DNA of 64,000 bases from Photorhabdus caribbeanensis. GTDB lineage: Bacteria; Pseudomonadota; Gammaproteobacteria; Enterobacterales; Enterobacteriaceae. The stretch covers positions 1 through 64,000 of the forward strand of contig NZ_RCWB01000032.1 of the NCBI RefSeq assembly GCF_018448885.1, given 5' to 3'. The translations under genes and the position numbers were made by a program. The notes under the pieces were generated by a model. It did no database searches and was not told the origin of the DNA. It saw only the letters and a program-made list of their open reading frames with translations. Within the stretch, counting starts at the first letter, position 1, and every line of letters begins with the position of its first letter. Below, piece by piece: positions 18,529 through 28,880 of this stretch.

Positions 18529-21500
18529 CTAAAAATTAAATTCTAAAAGACTTTCATCTTTAGGAATATCCAAATTCACTTTTGCATGTTTAAAGTATTC
18601 AGAAATAGCAACATCCGGATTATTTAAAACATCATCTACCAAGTTAATATATCTCTCTATGAAAAACTTAATCTTTTCACTTGTAAATAACGCACTCTTA
18701 TATTCAAAGCTAAATTCATATCCACCGCCGATCTCTTTCACAAAGAATGCCAGGTCAAATCTGGAACTCTCTTGTTCTATTTCATATCGGCTTAACTTCA
18801 AATTAGGCATCTCAAAATCAGCCATGCCAATATTCATATATGAAAATACGGTATCGAATATCGGCATTCTATTTTTCTTAGGTTTTATATTTATTGCTTT
18901 AACTATTTCTTCAAATTGAATATTAGAATTATCAAATGATGAGACAACAACATCAGAAACCGAGTTAACTAAATCCCTAAAAGTTGTCGCTTCATCAAAA
19001 TCAAATGGAATGGGAAGAAGGTTGACAAACATACCGATTACATCTTGCAACTCACTTTGTGGCCTACCCAATATTGGTGTTCCAATACAGAATTTCATCT
19101 GACTTGTTAAATCAGCTAATAGCAAATAGTAGGTAGATATGAAGATCATGAAATTAGTCGCACCATCTCTACTGAACACATTAACGAGTCGTTCTGTCGT
19201 TTCATTTGCTAAATAAAAGTAGAGTCTCTCCCCACAATCATCGGTTATCTGTTCCCGATCAAAATCGTAAGGGAGTTTAAGTTCTGGTACGTTTTTCAGC
19301 TTTCCTAACCAGAAGTCTTTTTGCGCCAATACCTTACAACTATTTGCAATTTCATTTTGCCAAATAGTGTAATCTTTGTACTGTATATTGAGCGGCGCTA
19401 ATTTTACGCCTTGATATATATCCAGGAAATCTCTCACAAAAATATCCTGAGATAGACCATCAGATATAATGTGGTGAATATCCAAGAAAAATAGATATTC
19501 ATGTTGTTTTAACTCAATAAGAATCGGCCTAATTAGCGCATCTTGATGTAGGTTGAATGGTTTTATTAACCGTTTTACCTGTTCTTTAATTTGCAGCGGA
19601 CTTAATCCTTCTGTGTTGAATTTAATATGTTTAAGTTCAACAATTGGCTCTTGGTGACATTTTTGCCGCGGCTCGCCATTAATTAATACTATCGAGGTTC
19701 TAAGCGATTCATGTCGTTGTATTAACTGCTGTAGAGTTTCCCTGAATTTTGCTATATCCAAATAGCCGACAATATTAAAAACTGCGGTTTCATTATAAGC
19801 AACAGATGCTTTATCAAACATTTGTTGTAGATAAATACGTCTCTGGCCGGGAGATAATGGATAAGAATCCTGTTCAGCAACAGGCTGAATTGCCTGATAT
19901 CCTGACGTTTCAGATTGAACTCCAGCAAATTCGGCGATCTCTTTAACCGTTGGATGTTTGAAGAAATATGTCAGCGGCACATCAATACTACAGCTCTTGT
20001 GTATCTGCGACAGTAAAGTAATCGCTTTGAGGGAATTTCCGCCTAAATCAAAGAAATCATCCTCTATGCCTAGCGGCTTGATACGTAAAAACGCTTCCCA
20101 GATTCCAATCAGCTTAGTTTCAATTTCGTTACGAGCGGTAACAAAATCACATTCAAGATCTGGCCTGCCTGAATACTCTGTACTTCTATTATTACTCTCT
20201 TGCTCTTCAAGTTGACTTGGTTTAGACCATTGCGCAATGCGTGCATTAATATCAGCGGTCGAGATAATCAAAGCGTCTTTTTCTTGGTAATTGAGTACAT
20301 CTGCCAGTAGTAAAATACCTTCTTGTTTCGTTACCAATAAATGCGACAAACTAGTGCCAATTTTCTCATTAATGTCACTTTTTACCGCGACTTCCCATCC
20401 ATCCCAATTGATCAATGTCCAATTATTCTGGTTATATTGGTTGTGCTGAATGACAAATGCATCTAAATAAGCGCTAGCGGCGGCATAAGCATAGAACCCA
20501 AGCCCCCCTAAAATTGGAGCAAGTGATGAAATAACAACACAGAAATCATAATCAACTTCTGCTAATGCTTGCTCTAAGACTTCAATTCCTTTTTGCTTAG
20601 CTTCAAGGTGTGCCTGAATATAAGCCTTATCAGTTTCAATAATAGACCTTAGTGACGCCTCTCCTGTAATTCCCGCCAGGTAGAATACGCCATCTATCTT
20701 GCCATGATATTTAATAACGTTTTGAACAAGTTCAGACATGGCATCTAACTCTTTCGCATCAGCTTGGATCAACTGCAACGAAGAAGCCTGTTTATCTATT
20801 TGTTGCCAAGAATTATCCAAATAAGCACTAGAGCGCGACGTAATAATTAAATTAGCTTGATATTCTTTAGCGAGGTAATTTGAAAACGTTTTACCAATAA
20901 AGCCCGCGCCACCAATCAATAAATAAGTCCCTTCCTTTTTCAGACTGACGTGATTTCGATCGGCTAAAGACACGTAAGGAACGAAATCCTCACACCACCT
21001 TCTGTTATTGCGATACGCAACAGTCTCGTTTCCACCATATGCAATTTCAGCAAGTAGCTTTGTCGTCCCGCAATCTGTTGCCATATCGCCAACATCTATC
21101 GCACGACAAGATAAATCTGGAAACTCTTGCCGGATCACGGTGCTGATTGCCATAACCGCCGCTGATGATGGATCAATGCTCTTTTCATTGCATACCACGA
21201 CGGCATATTTCACCAGCAAAGTGATATTTTTAAGAGTACTGTCGGCTGTTTGCGCACGATATGACTTTAAGAGATGAAGAATCTGTGACAGCAATTCATC
21301 GACAGCCAGCGCTGAGTCAATGCAATCAATAACAATGTTCGATACAGAAACATGACTCTGTTCGAGCAACTTAAAGAATTGATTAAAGTCTTCTTGGTTA
21401 TCGAGTCTAATTTGGTTTTCGCCATCCAGATCAAACACCTTCTCGTTGCCCACATGAATCTTTATTAATTTCTTGTAGTAACGTTGTAAGCTACTCTCCA

Positions 21501-24330
21501 TACAGCATGTTGGCGCCGATGGCTGTCCGAGTCGTAGCAAGAGCGTTGTTTCATCACTTGATGGCGCATTTGATGTGCTCAACGGCTGTTGTTTCCAGCC
21601 ATGTTGATAAAACCAGTCAGACATCCGCCCTTTCCTTTCAACTTTTTTCTCTGCTTCTATTGCGCTTGATGCGTTAGAGAAAATATTCAGGAAATTTGCT
21701 TCCTTGGGCCAAAAAACACTTCTATCGAAGGCATATCCGGGCAATGGGATACGCCTGCAATTATCGGTAAATCGCACCTTACGCCAGTCAATCTGAACGC
21801 CTTGTTGCCACAGTTTACCCAACGCCCCCCAATATGAATAAGGAAGATCTGGCGCTTTGATCTCTTCTGGCAGTAACTGGATAAGCACATTAGAACTCTC
21901 CTCCTTAGAATCATCTTGAGAGAGATATCGCCGTGTGAGATTGATCAGATCACGGCCAACACCCACTTCAATAAAAATAGAGGCTTTGTGTTTTTCAATC
22001 AGGTGCTCAAATCCTTTAACGAAACAAACTGTACGTTCAGCTTGTTCTGCCCAATATTCCGCTGACATTGCCTGCGAGGCGGTTAACGGCAATCCTGTCA
22101 CGGAAGAAATGAGCGGGATCTTTGGCGCACTGAGATTAAATTGAGCTATCACAGCCTGGAGTGCGCCATTAATTTGTTTCATCGCCGGCGAGTGCGCCGC
22201 ATGCTTAGATTTGATTGGCGCGGTCAGGATACGCTTTTTCTTGAGGATCGCTGCGAATTCTTCGATATTTGCTGCCGATCCCGATACAACACACGAATCT
22301 TTATTATCGATTGCCACAGCTATCCCTGCCGGGCATATGGCGTTAACCTCTGCAACGGGCAGCGGGATACTCAGCATAGCCCCCACCGGCAAATCTTGCA
22401 TCAGTTTGCCACGAGCAATCACAAAGCTAATGGCATCTTCCAAGGAAAACACTTCTGCAATCGTCGCAGCGACCAATTCACCAAAGCTGTAACCGAGCAA
22501 GCTTGAGGGTTGAACGCCAAGTTCCATCAGGCAATGCGCGAGCGCATATTCAACAATAAAAATAGCAGGTTGAGCATACTTCGTTTGCTGTAATTCATTT
22601 GAAACACCATCGGTAAACCACTTTTCTTTCAGAGATTCACCTAGATGGTGAGACGCTATCGCAAGACAATGGTCAACAATATCCCGGAATTCCGTATGAG
22701 TGTCATACAAGGCACGCGCCATATTGGTATATTGCGCTCCCTGACCGGGCATCAAAAATATTATCTTATGCTCTGTCCCAGAAACTTTTGTCGGTTGGGA
22801 ACTTGGTTTTCGAAGGGCTTTAATTAAGTCGCCGCATGAGGAAGCAACAATTGATTTTCTATATTTATGATGTACTCGGCCCTCCTGCAATACGTATGCA
22901 ACGTCAGATAACCTGATGTCCTGCTTAGTCTGGAGCAAGTCAGCTAAATTATGTTGATTATTAGTGAGCGATTCAGGCGTTTCGCCCGAGAGCAAGAACA
23001 CATTCGGTAATATCTCGGCCTCTGTTTTCAGAACGGTTGGTTCATCCGCTTCCGCTAAAATGATGTGGGCATTCGTTCCCCCAATGCCAAATGAACTGAC
23101 GCCGGCAATGCGTTTCTTGTTTCCTGAAACTGCCCACTCCATTGGCCTATCAACGACTTTGAATGGCGTCTCTTCAATATGTAGCTTGTCGTTAGGCTCG
23201 TTATAGTGGAGGGTTGGCGCGAGTTTCTTATTTTTTAAAGACATCACCGTCTTTATTACACCGGCAACACCAGCCGCTTCATCCAGATGCCCGATATTAC
23301 TTTTCACCGCACCAAGCATGCATACATGATTGGCGTTTCCGAACACTTTAGACAGCGCTGATACCTCAATCGGATCACCTATCTCTGTAGCAGTGCCATG
23401 ACACTCGATATAGCTAATATCTTCCGGTTCAACGCCAGCCAACATTTGAGCACTGGCTATCACTTCCGCCTGTCCTTGAACACTCGGAGCGGTAAAGCCA
23501 ACCTTGCGCTGACCATCATTGTTTATCGCGGAGCCTTTAATCACCGCATGAACATGGTCATTATCTTCAATGGCTCTATCCAAAGGCTTAAGCAATAAAA
23601 TGCCGACCCCACTACCGCCCACAGTACCATTGGAGTTGATGTCGAAAGGCCGACAGTGACCATCAGCAGAACGCACCATGCCTTGCTGATAAAGGTAGCC
23701 AGACTCTTGAGGTAAGGTTAAAGAAACCCCGCCAGCCAACGCTAAATCACAATCCCCGCTTAAAATTGACTGACACGCGGTATGAATAGCAACCAGCGAC
23801 GTTGAACAAGCAGTGTGAATAGCCATTACGGGTCCATTCAACCCTAGCCGATATCCGGTTCTTGTGATGATGGACTCAGGTAAATTCCAATTCACTACAT
23901 CGAATGTTTCAGAGGGAGTAAGTTTGCTCTTTAATAAACTTGATATCCAAGGAATATTTGAAGCCGCCCCGGCAAATAAACCTATTCTTTCATCGCTATT
24001 TTGGCCGATATAAGCAGCGTCCTCCAATGCATTCCAACAGCATTCGTGTAACAATCGACACTGCGGGTCCATTTTATCAACTTCGTCTTTTAAATATCCG
24101 AAAAGATGATTATCAAAGGATTTATAATCTTCAAGCGTCGCTTTAGCTGCGACAAAGTTGGGATTATTGATATCTTCTGCTTTATAACCATTAGCAAGTA
24201 ATTCATCTTGCGTAAATGTTTTAATGCTTTCTTTTCCTGATATTAAGTTCTGCCAAAACTCGTCTGGATTTTTAGCATCTGGAAATCGGCACGCCATACC
24301 CACTATGGCAATATCAAATGAATCTGTCAT
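18529..24330 (-). CDS. Hybrid PKS-NRPS, KS-AT-KR-ACP-C
   Basis: KS: TACSTS near 175. AT: the usual GHSxG reads GYSFG near 613 and the specificity motif is HAAH near 710, unlike the malonyl (HAFH) ATs nearby; this is a candidate for the hydroxymalonyl-ACP unit or an inactive AT. KR: GGAGFIG near 1143; the catalytic Tyr is present but the usual Asn in YxxxN is Ser (YAAAS). ACP: LGGNSLKA near 1430. C domain: HHIISDG near 1622, about 430 residues, ending the protein. The terminal C domain lacks an A/T partner on the same chain. ATG 24330, 17 bp after the stop of the upstream NRPS. Confidence 0.93.
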   Translation of the reverse strand: MTDSFDIAIVGMACRFPDAKNPDEFWQNLISGKESIKTFTQDELLANGYKAEDINNPNFVAAKATLEDYKSFDNHLFGYLKDEVDKMDPQCRLLHECCWNALEDAAYIGQNSDERIGLFAGAASNIPWISSLLKSKLTPSETFDVVNWNLPESIITRTGYRLGLNGPVMAIHTACSTSLVAIHTACQSILSGDCDLALAGGVSLTLPQESGYLYQQGMVRSADGHCRPFDINSNGTVGGSGVGILLLKPLDRAIEDNDHVHAVIKGSAINNDGQRKVGFTAPSVQGQAEVIASAQMLAGVEPEDISYIECHGTATEIGDPIEVSALSKVFGNANHVCMLGAVKSNIGHLDEAAGVAGVIKTVMSLKNKKLAPTLHYNEPNDKLHIEETPFKVVDRPMEWAVSGNKKRIAGVSSFGIGGTNAHIILAEADEPTVLKTEAEILPNVFLLSGETPESLTNNQHNLADLLQTKQDIRLSDVAYVLQEGRVHHKYRKSIVASSCGDLIKALRKPSSQPTKVSGTEHKIIFLMPGQGAQYTNMARALYDTHTEFRDIVDHCLAIASHHLGESLKEKWFTDGVSNELQQTKYAQPAIFIVEYALAHCLMELGVQPSSLLGYSFGELVAATIAEVFSLEDAISFVIARGKLMQDLPVGAMLSIPLPVAEVNAICPAGIAVAIDNKDSCVVSGSAANIEEFAAILKKKRILTAPIKSKHAAHSPAMKQINGALQAVIAQFNLSAPKIPLISSVTGLPLTASQAMSAEYWAEQAERTVCFVKGFEHLIEKHKASIFIEVGVGRDLINLTRRYLSQDDSKEESSNVLIQLLPEEIKAPDLPYSYWGALGKLWQQGVQIDWRKVRFTDNCRRIPLPGYAFDRSVFWPKEANFLNIFSNASSAIEAEKKVERKGRMSDWFYQHGWKQQPLSTSNAPSSDETTLLLRLGQPSAPTCCMESSLQRYYKKLIKIHVGNEKVFDLDGENQIRLDNQEDFNQFFKLLEQSHVSVSNIVIDCIDSALAVDELLSQILHLLKSYRAQTADSTLKNITLLVKYAVVVCNEKSIDPSSAAVMAISTVIRQEFPDLSCRAIDVGDMATDCGTTKLLAEIAYGGNETVAYRNNRRWCEDFVPYVSLADRNHVSLKKEGTYLLIGGAGFIGKTFSNYLAKEYQANLIITSRSSAYLDNSWQQIDKQASSLQLIQADAKELDAMSELVQNVIKYHGKIDGVFYLAGITGEASLRSIIETDKAYIQAHLEAKQKGIEVLEQALAEVDYDFCVVISSLAPILGGLGFYAYAAASAYLDAFVIQHNQYNQNNWTLINWDGWEVAVKSDINEKIGTSLSHLLVTKQEGILLLADVLNYQEKDALIISTADINARIAQWSKPSQLEEQESNNRSTEYSGRPDLECDFVTARNEIETKLIGIWEAFLRIKPLGIEDDFFDLGGNSLKAITLLSQIHKSCSIDVPLTYFFKHPTVKEIAEFAGVQSETSGYQAIQPVAEQDSYPLSPGQRRIYLQQMFDKASVAYNETAVFNIVGYLDIAKFRETLQQLIQRHESLRTSIVLINGEPRQKCHQEPIVELKHIKFNTEGLSPLQIKEQVKRLIKPFNLHQDALIRPILIELKQHEYLFFLDIHHIISDGLSQDIFVRDFLDIYQGVKLAPLNIQYKDYTIWQNEIANSCKVLAQKDFWLGKLKNVPELKLPYDFDREQITDDCGERLYFYLANETTERLVNVFSRDGATNFMIFISTYYLLLADLTSQMKFCIGTPILGRPQSELQDVIGMFVNLLPIPFDFDEATTFRDLVNSVSDVVVSSFDNSNIQFEEIVKAINIKPKKNRMPIFDTVFSYMNIGMADFEMPNLKLSRYEIEQESSRFDLAFFVKEIGGGYEFSFEYKSALFTSEKIKFFIERYINLVDDVLNNPDVAISEYFKHAKVNLDIPKDESLLEFNF

Positions 24331-24347
24331 AAGTTAATAACCCAAAT

Positions 24348-27300
24348 TTAAATTGAAAGCAGAGATAATTCAGAGATCAGTTGTTCAAGTTCGGTATTTG
24401 ATAATGAAATGGTAGGAAAATCACTTGGTATATAAAAATCCTTGGCATCATCATGGTTTAAATCAATAAGTTCCTTAAGCTTGCTCGCCATGACATTAAT
24501 GATATTTTCAATTTTAGGAATATCTATCAACTGCTCAAGATAGCTCACGCTCACTTTACACCCTTGTTCCCAATAAACATTGAAATCAAAAGCATCCGTA
24601 TAGATATTATCTACACTGGAAATAGCATGGGGGTAAATTGACTTGATGTTCACGACACCCTGGTGAGCCGATCCTGAAAAATCACCTAAATAATTGAACT
24701 TCGGCACGTTGTGAATACTACTTAAGTGTTTTTCTGTCGAGCAGTAACGCATGGATTGATAGGCCATGCCATTATCATTAACCCGACGCATTGCTATTTT
24801 GGTCTTTTTTATATGGGAAGATATATTATCTTCACAGTGGCATAGTAGTGGATAGATTGATGTGAACCAACCTATATTATGGCTTAAATCCACCTCACTC
24901 TGCTGTGAGCTTCTTCCGATACCTTCAAGCTCAACGGTAAAATTATTTTTATTGAAAGTCTTAAATAATGAGTAGGTAAATAACGAGAAAAACAACTCAT
25001 TAGGTTTGATTTTCAACATTCCACATAATTTGGTAAAACTTTCAAAGCTAACAGCCTCTATTTTACTGGTTAACAAACCAAGCGTTAATTTACGATTATA
25101 TAAGTCTTGATAAGTGAATAAAGAAGAACCACTTATTTGCTGTTGCCAAAAACCGATCTCATCCTCACTGACTGCTTTTGCATAGTGTTCAGTAAAATCA
25201 ATCCATCTAGCGTAATTGTTATTTTGTCGGCGTAATTTAAGCGGCTGATGATTTAAGTGCTGCTCAACAAGTGTATTTATGTCTGTGATCAAAATACGCC
25301 AGGATACACCATCAATAATCAAATGATGGGCAATAAGCAATAATTCGGTCTCGTTACCATCATCAAGGATAATTGCCTGAAATAACTCAGATTCAGGCCA
25401 GCTTGATTCTTCCAGGAGCGTTCTCGCAACACATTCTCGTTGTTCAAACCCGGTCACATTCACTCTACGTGTTTTAACATGCGACGTCTCCTCTCGTACC
25501 TGCAAAGCGAAGTGCTTATCTTTTACATAGCTATTCAGGATCGGATGAGATGAAACAAGGGCAGCCAAGATCCTATCCAGCTCTGTTTGATCCAAACATG
25601 ATGGCAGAGATAAGGATAACATCTGATGGTATATCTCTTTCTTTCCTAACAACAGGCCACTAAACCATTTCATAATTGGCGTAGGTGAGAAAGTAGATAT
25701 TTCGATGACTTCTTCTTGCTCTATAAGCGCCGCTCGACTGTCAATATGGCGACATAACAGTTTTGGCGTTGGTAACTGGAGCACCTCTTTCGCTGTTACG
25801 CTAATGCCTTTTTTCTGTAGCAATGTGACTAATTGAATCGCTTTTATCGAGTCACCGCCAGATTGATAAAAGTCACTGTGTATAGATAACTCTGTGCTAC
25901 CCAGTACCCGTTTAAACTCTTCGAGCACCGATATTTCTAAAGTGCTCATTTTTTCATTGTCATTGGCGCCGGTTTTATCATCTTCAAGCTCCAGCAATCT
26001 GGCACTATCAACTTTACCGTTAAAGGTTAAAGGAATTTCACGAATACATTTAATGAATTGTGGCACCATATAGTGAAGTAAATGACTCGATAAATACTGT
26101 TTTAATTCCTCGCCACAAACAGGCGATTCCTCCGGCAAAACAACAAAAGCTTTTAATATTGCAGCGTCAGGATTAGCTTCGTCGACCAATATAACTACGT
26201 CCTGAACATCCTGGCGCTCTAATAGCTTTGTTTCGATCTCTTCGATCTCAATTCGATGTCCCCTGATCTTGACCTGTTTGTCGATACGGCCTAAATAAGT
26301 GACTTGCCCAGACTCATTGCGATAGGCGAGATCGCCTGATAAATAGGCTCTTTGTTTTGGATAGAATCTGTCAGTGATGAATCTCTCCTCAGTCAACTCC
26401 GAGCGATTCCAATAACCGGCAGACACGCCATTGCCAGCAATGACCATTTCACCTTTCATGTACGGAATACAGTGGCGCCCATAGCCATCCACAATATATA
26501 TCTGCGTATTGTCGATAGGTTCACCAATCGGCACGGAAACGTCTCTATCTTTGGCGGGATCAAACTGGTGAATCATACAACCAACCACGGTTTCTGTTGG
26601 TCCATATTCATTGAAAATATCGGCTTTACCACCAAATTGAAGGTATGTGTGATTTGCGACGCTAACTTTTAAGTTTTCTCCACCAACGATAAAGCGCTTA
26701 ATCGCACAGCGAGGGCCGATAATTTCATGTTGGATAGCGCGTAAATGTGATGGCGTACATTTTACGACTGTCGCCACACCATCGTGAATAATATCACTCA
26801 GGATAAAGTTTGATGTTTCTGTGTATACCTTAATAGCCGAGCCGGAAATCAGCGCCGGGAACAGTGAAGTCACCGTTAAGTCAAAAGTCAGCGGTGTATA
26901 ATATGCCGCGACATCAGATTTTTCGGGGTAATAAACTTGTGCGGCCCACCGGCAATAATTCACAAGCTCTGATTGACGAATAATTGTCCCTTTCGGCAGG
27001 CCGGTGGAACCAGAAGTATATATTAAATATGCCTCACTAGTCGGTTCACACCTTACTTGTAATTGCGACGAATCATCTTGTAGTAAAGTTGCAGATAAAG
27101 CCGCACTATCACAATAAGCCACGCCTGCCGGCAGTAACGATGCCCAATCATGATTTGTGATAACTAATGCACATTCACTATCGGTCAAAATATATTTTAT
27201 TCTTTCCTTAGGCAAATCTTTTTCAAGCGGAATATATGTCGCACCGACGGCCATAATAGCCAGTAAAGTTGCTATCTGCTCTGCACTTTTAGGCAGTAAA

Positions 27301-28820
27301 ATAGCAACTCTAGATCCTCCAGAGACTCCGTGACTTAAGAGATTGGCACTGATTGTGCTAACTAAGATCCGAAGCTCCTGGAAAGTCAATGATCTATTTT
27401 CTTCAATGATTGCCAGCCGATCTTTATTGCTCTCCACACTCTGTTCAAATAACGATATAACCGTTTCGGCGGTTGGCGCGGCATTGTTGGGCCCGGTTTC
27501 AATCAGTTGCAAATTATTCTTTCTTAATGGCGCAACCACCAGCAATTGACAATGCGGATCGATACTGACTTGATCTAGAATCTCAATTAATAAATTGATT
27601 ACTGAGTCAATCTGCTGCTGCGTATATTCTTCTACCTTGTAGTCACAATATATTTTTGTCGTCCCCTCATTCAATAACTCTTTAAAAAGGAATTGAATAG
27701 AATACTGCTGTTCTCCAGGGAATATATCTTCAACAATCAGTGGACATTTACCCAGAATCAGATCATATCTCGTGTTGGCATAGTTGTAGCTAACATCAAA
27801 CAAATCATTAACTGATGCCCCGCTTCTCGTTTCTTTAACCAACTCGGTGTAATCATATTTTTGGTGTCTGTATATCCGATTAGTATTCTCTAAAGCTGAT
27901 TTAATTAAACTAGAAAAATCGGTGTATTCATCCACTGCTATTTGTGTTGGAACAGTAGATACCGTCATTGAATTCCGCACAAGATTTATCTTTTTCCTAC
28001 CATGAAGCGGTATACCAAAAGAGACTTGTTTACTCCCTGAAAGTCGGGATAGCAAAAGAGCAATAACAGCATAGTAAAATACGTTTTCTGTGCATGCTAA
28101 TTTTGCGCAAACATGTTTTATTCTGTTTGATATCTGGTGAGGAATATCATAAATCTTCCGTGTGGCTTTGGTTGAAAGATCTCTATTGCCCAAAATAAAG
28201 TTACTGTTCTCTCCCTTGTGAGCAAGGAAATTACGCCAAAATAATTTATCCTTATCATATTGACGACTCGATAAATATTTTTCCTCTAACGCCAAAAAAT
28301 AGCTTTGATCATCATTAAATTCACAATGCACAATATCATTTAATTGATGATTATAACACTCACAAATCCTGGCTATAATATTTTGCATTGTCACGCCATC
28401 ACAAACTAAGTGATGTATTTTGATTAAAAAACCACATTTTGAATCAGATACTTTATACAAACAAAAATAATATAAGCATGTCCCTAAATCCATTTTCTGA
28501 GACATACACGCTTCGCGCCATTGTTCAAATTCTCTTTGTGGATTTTCTCTGTTACCAAAATCAATAAAATCGATATTATTTTCCACTCGGCTATTTAAAA
28601 CAAGTTTAGGTGGAATCTCATCATTTAAAGTGAAATTTAGAATTTGGGTTTCTTTAATAACTCTCTGTATCGCATTAGTTAACCTTGTGAAATCCAACAC
28701 CGTTTCAACACTACAGGTACCACCAATATTAAACATGCTGGTCCCTTGGTGTTTCAACTCAGTTACCCAAACGCCTTTTTGAATCCCTGTCATTTCATAT
28801 GATTTGCTACTAATAGACAT
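24348..28820 (-). CDS. NRPS C-A-T-E, predicted N-acyl-D-asparagine prodrug module
   Basis: Starter-type C domain (HHLVCDG near 136-142). A domain (YTSGSTGLPKG near 605) with pocket residues read as D-L-T-K-I-G-E-V-G-K, predicting Asn. T domain: GGDSIKA near 990. Epimerase domain: HHLIIDGVSWRIL near 1162, EGIGRSS, HNIGWFTS and FNYLGDF. A C-A(Asn)-T-E protein is the hallmark of the modules that make N-acyl-D-Asn leader groups in colibactin (ClbN), xenocoumacin and zwittermicin. The same operon encodes a ClbP-like peptidase and a MATE exporter directly upstream, which strongly supports the role. The first C domain would condense a fatty acyl group with Asn. 60 bp gap to the peptidase gene. Confidence 0.93.
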   Translation of the reverse strand: MSISSKSYEMTGIQKGVWVTELKHQGTSMFNIGGTCSVETVLDFTRLTNAIQRVIKETQILNFTLNDEIPPKLVLNSRVENNIDFIDFGNRENPQREFEQWREACMSQKMDLGTCLYYFCLYKVSDSKCGFLIKIHHLVCDGVTMQNIIARICECYNHQLNDIVHCEFNDDQSYFLALEEKYLSSRQYDKDKLFWRNFLAHKGENSNFILGNRDLSTKATRKIYDIPHQISNRIKHVCAKLACTENVFYYAVIALLLSRLSGSKQVSFGIPLHGRKKINLVRNSMTVSTVPTQIAVDEYTDFSSLIKSALENTNRIYRHQKYDYTELVKETRSGASVNDLFDVSYNYANTRYDLILGKCPLIVEDIFPGEQQYSIQFLFKELLNEGTTKIYCDYKVEEYTQQQIDSVINLLIEILDQVSIDPHCQLLVVAPLRKNNLQLIETGPNNAAPTAETVISLFEQSVESNKDRLAIIEENRSLTFQELRILVSTISANLLSHGVSGGSRVAILLPKSAEQIATLLAIMAVGATYIPLEKDLPKERIKYILTDSECALVITNHDWASLLPAGVAYCDSAALSATLLQDDSSQLQVRCEPTSEAYLIYTSGSTGLPKGTIIRQSELVNYCRWAAQVYYPEKSDVAAYYTPLTFDLTVTSLFPALISGSAIKVYTETSNFILSDIIHDGVATVVKCTPSHLRAIQHEIIGPRCAIKRFIVGGENLKVSVANHTYLQFGGKADIFNEYGPTETVVGCMIHQFDPAKDRDVSVPIGEPIDNTQIYIVDGYGRHCIPYMKGEMVIAGNGVSAGYWNRSELTEERFITDRFYPKQRAYLSGDLAYRNESGQVTYLGRIDKQVKIRGHRIEIEEIETKLLERQDVQDVVILVDEANPDAAILKAFVVLPEESPVCGEELKQYLSSHLLHYMVPQFIKCIREIPLTFNGKVDSARLLELEDDKTGANDNEKMSTLEISVLEEFKRVLGSTELSIHSDFYQSGGDSIKAIQLVTLLQKKGISVTAKEVLQLPTPKLLCRHIDSRAALIEQEEVIEISTFSPTPIMKWFSGLLLGKKEIYHQMLSLSLPSCLDQTELDRILAALVSSHPILNSYVKDKHFALQVREETSHVKTRRVNVTGFEQRECVARTLLEESSWPESELFQAIILDDGNETELLLIAHHLIIDGVSWRILITDINTLVEQHLNHQPLKLRRQNNNYARWIDFTEHYAKAVSEDEIGFWQQQISGSSLFTYQDLYNRKLTLGLLTSKIEAVSFESFTKLCGMLKIKPNELFFSLFTYSLFKTFNKNNFTVELEGIGRSSQQSEVDLSHNIGWFTSIYPLLCHCEDNISSHIKKTKIAMRRVNDNGMAYQSMRYCSTEKHLSSIHNVPKFNYLGDFSGSAHQGVVNIKSIYPHAISSVDNIYTDAFDFNVYWEQGCKVSVSYLEQLIDIPKIENIINVMASKLKELIDLNHDDAKDFYIPSDFPTISLSNTELEQLISELSLLSI

Positions 28821-28880
28821 AATTAAATCCGTATAAATTTAAATTCTGAACATTTTAAAAAAATCAAACCTCTATCAAAC

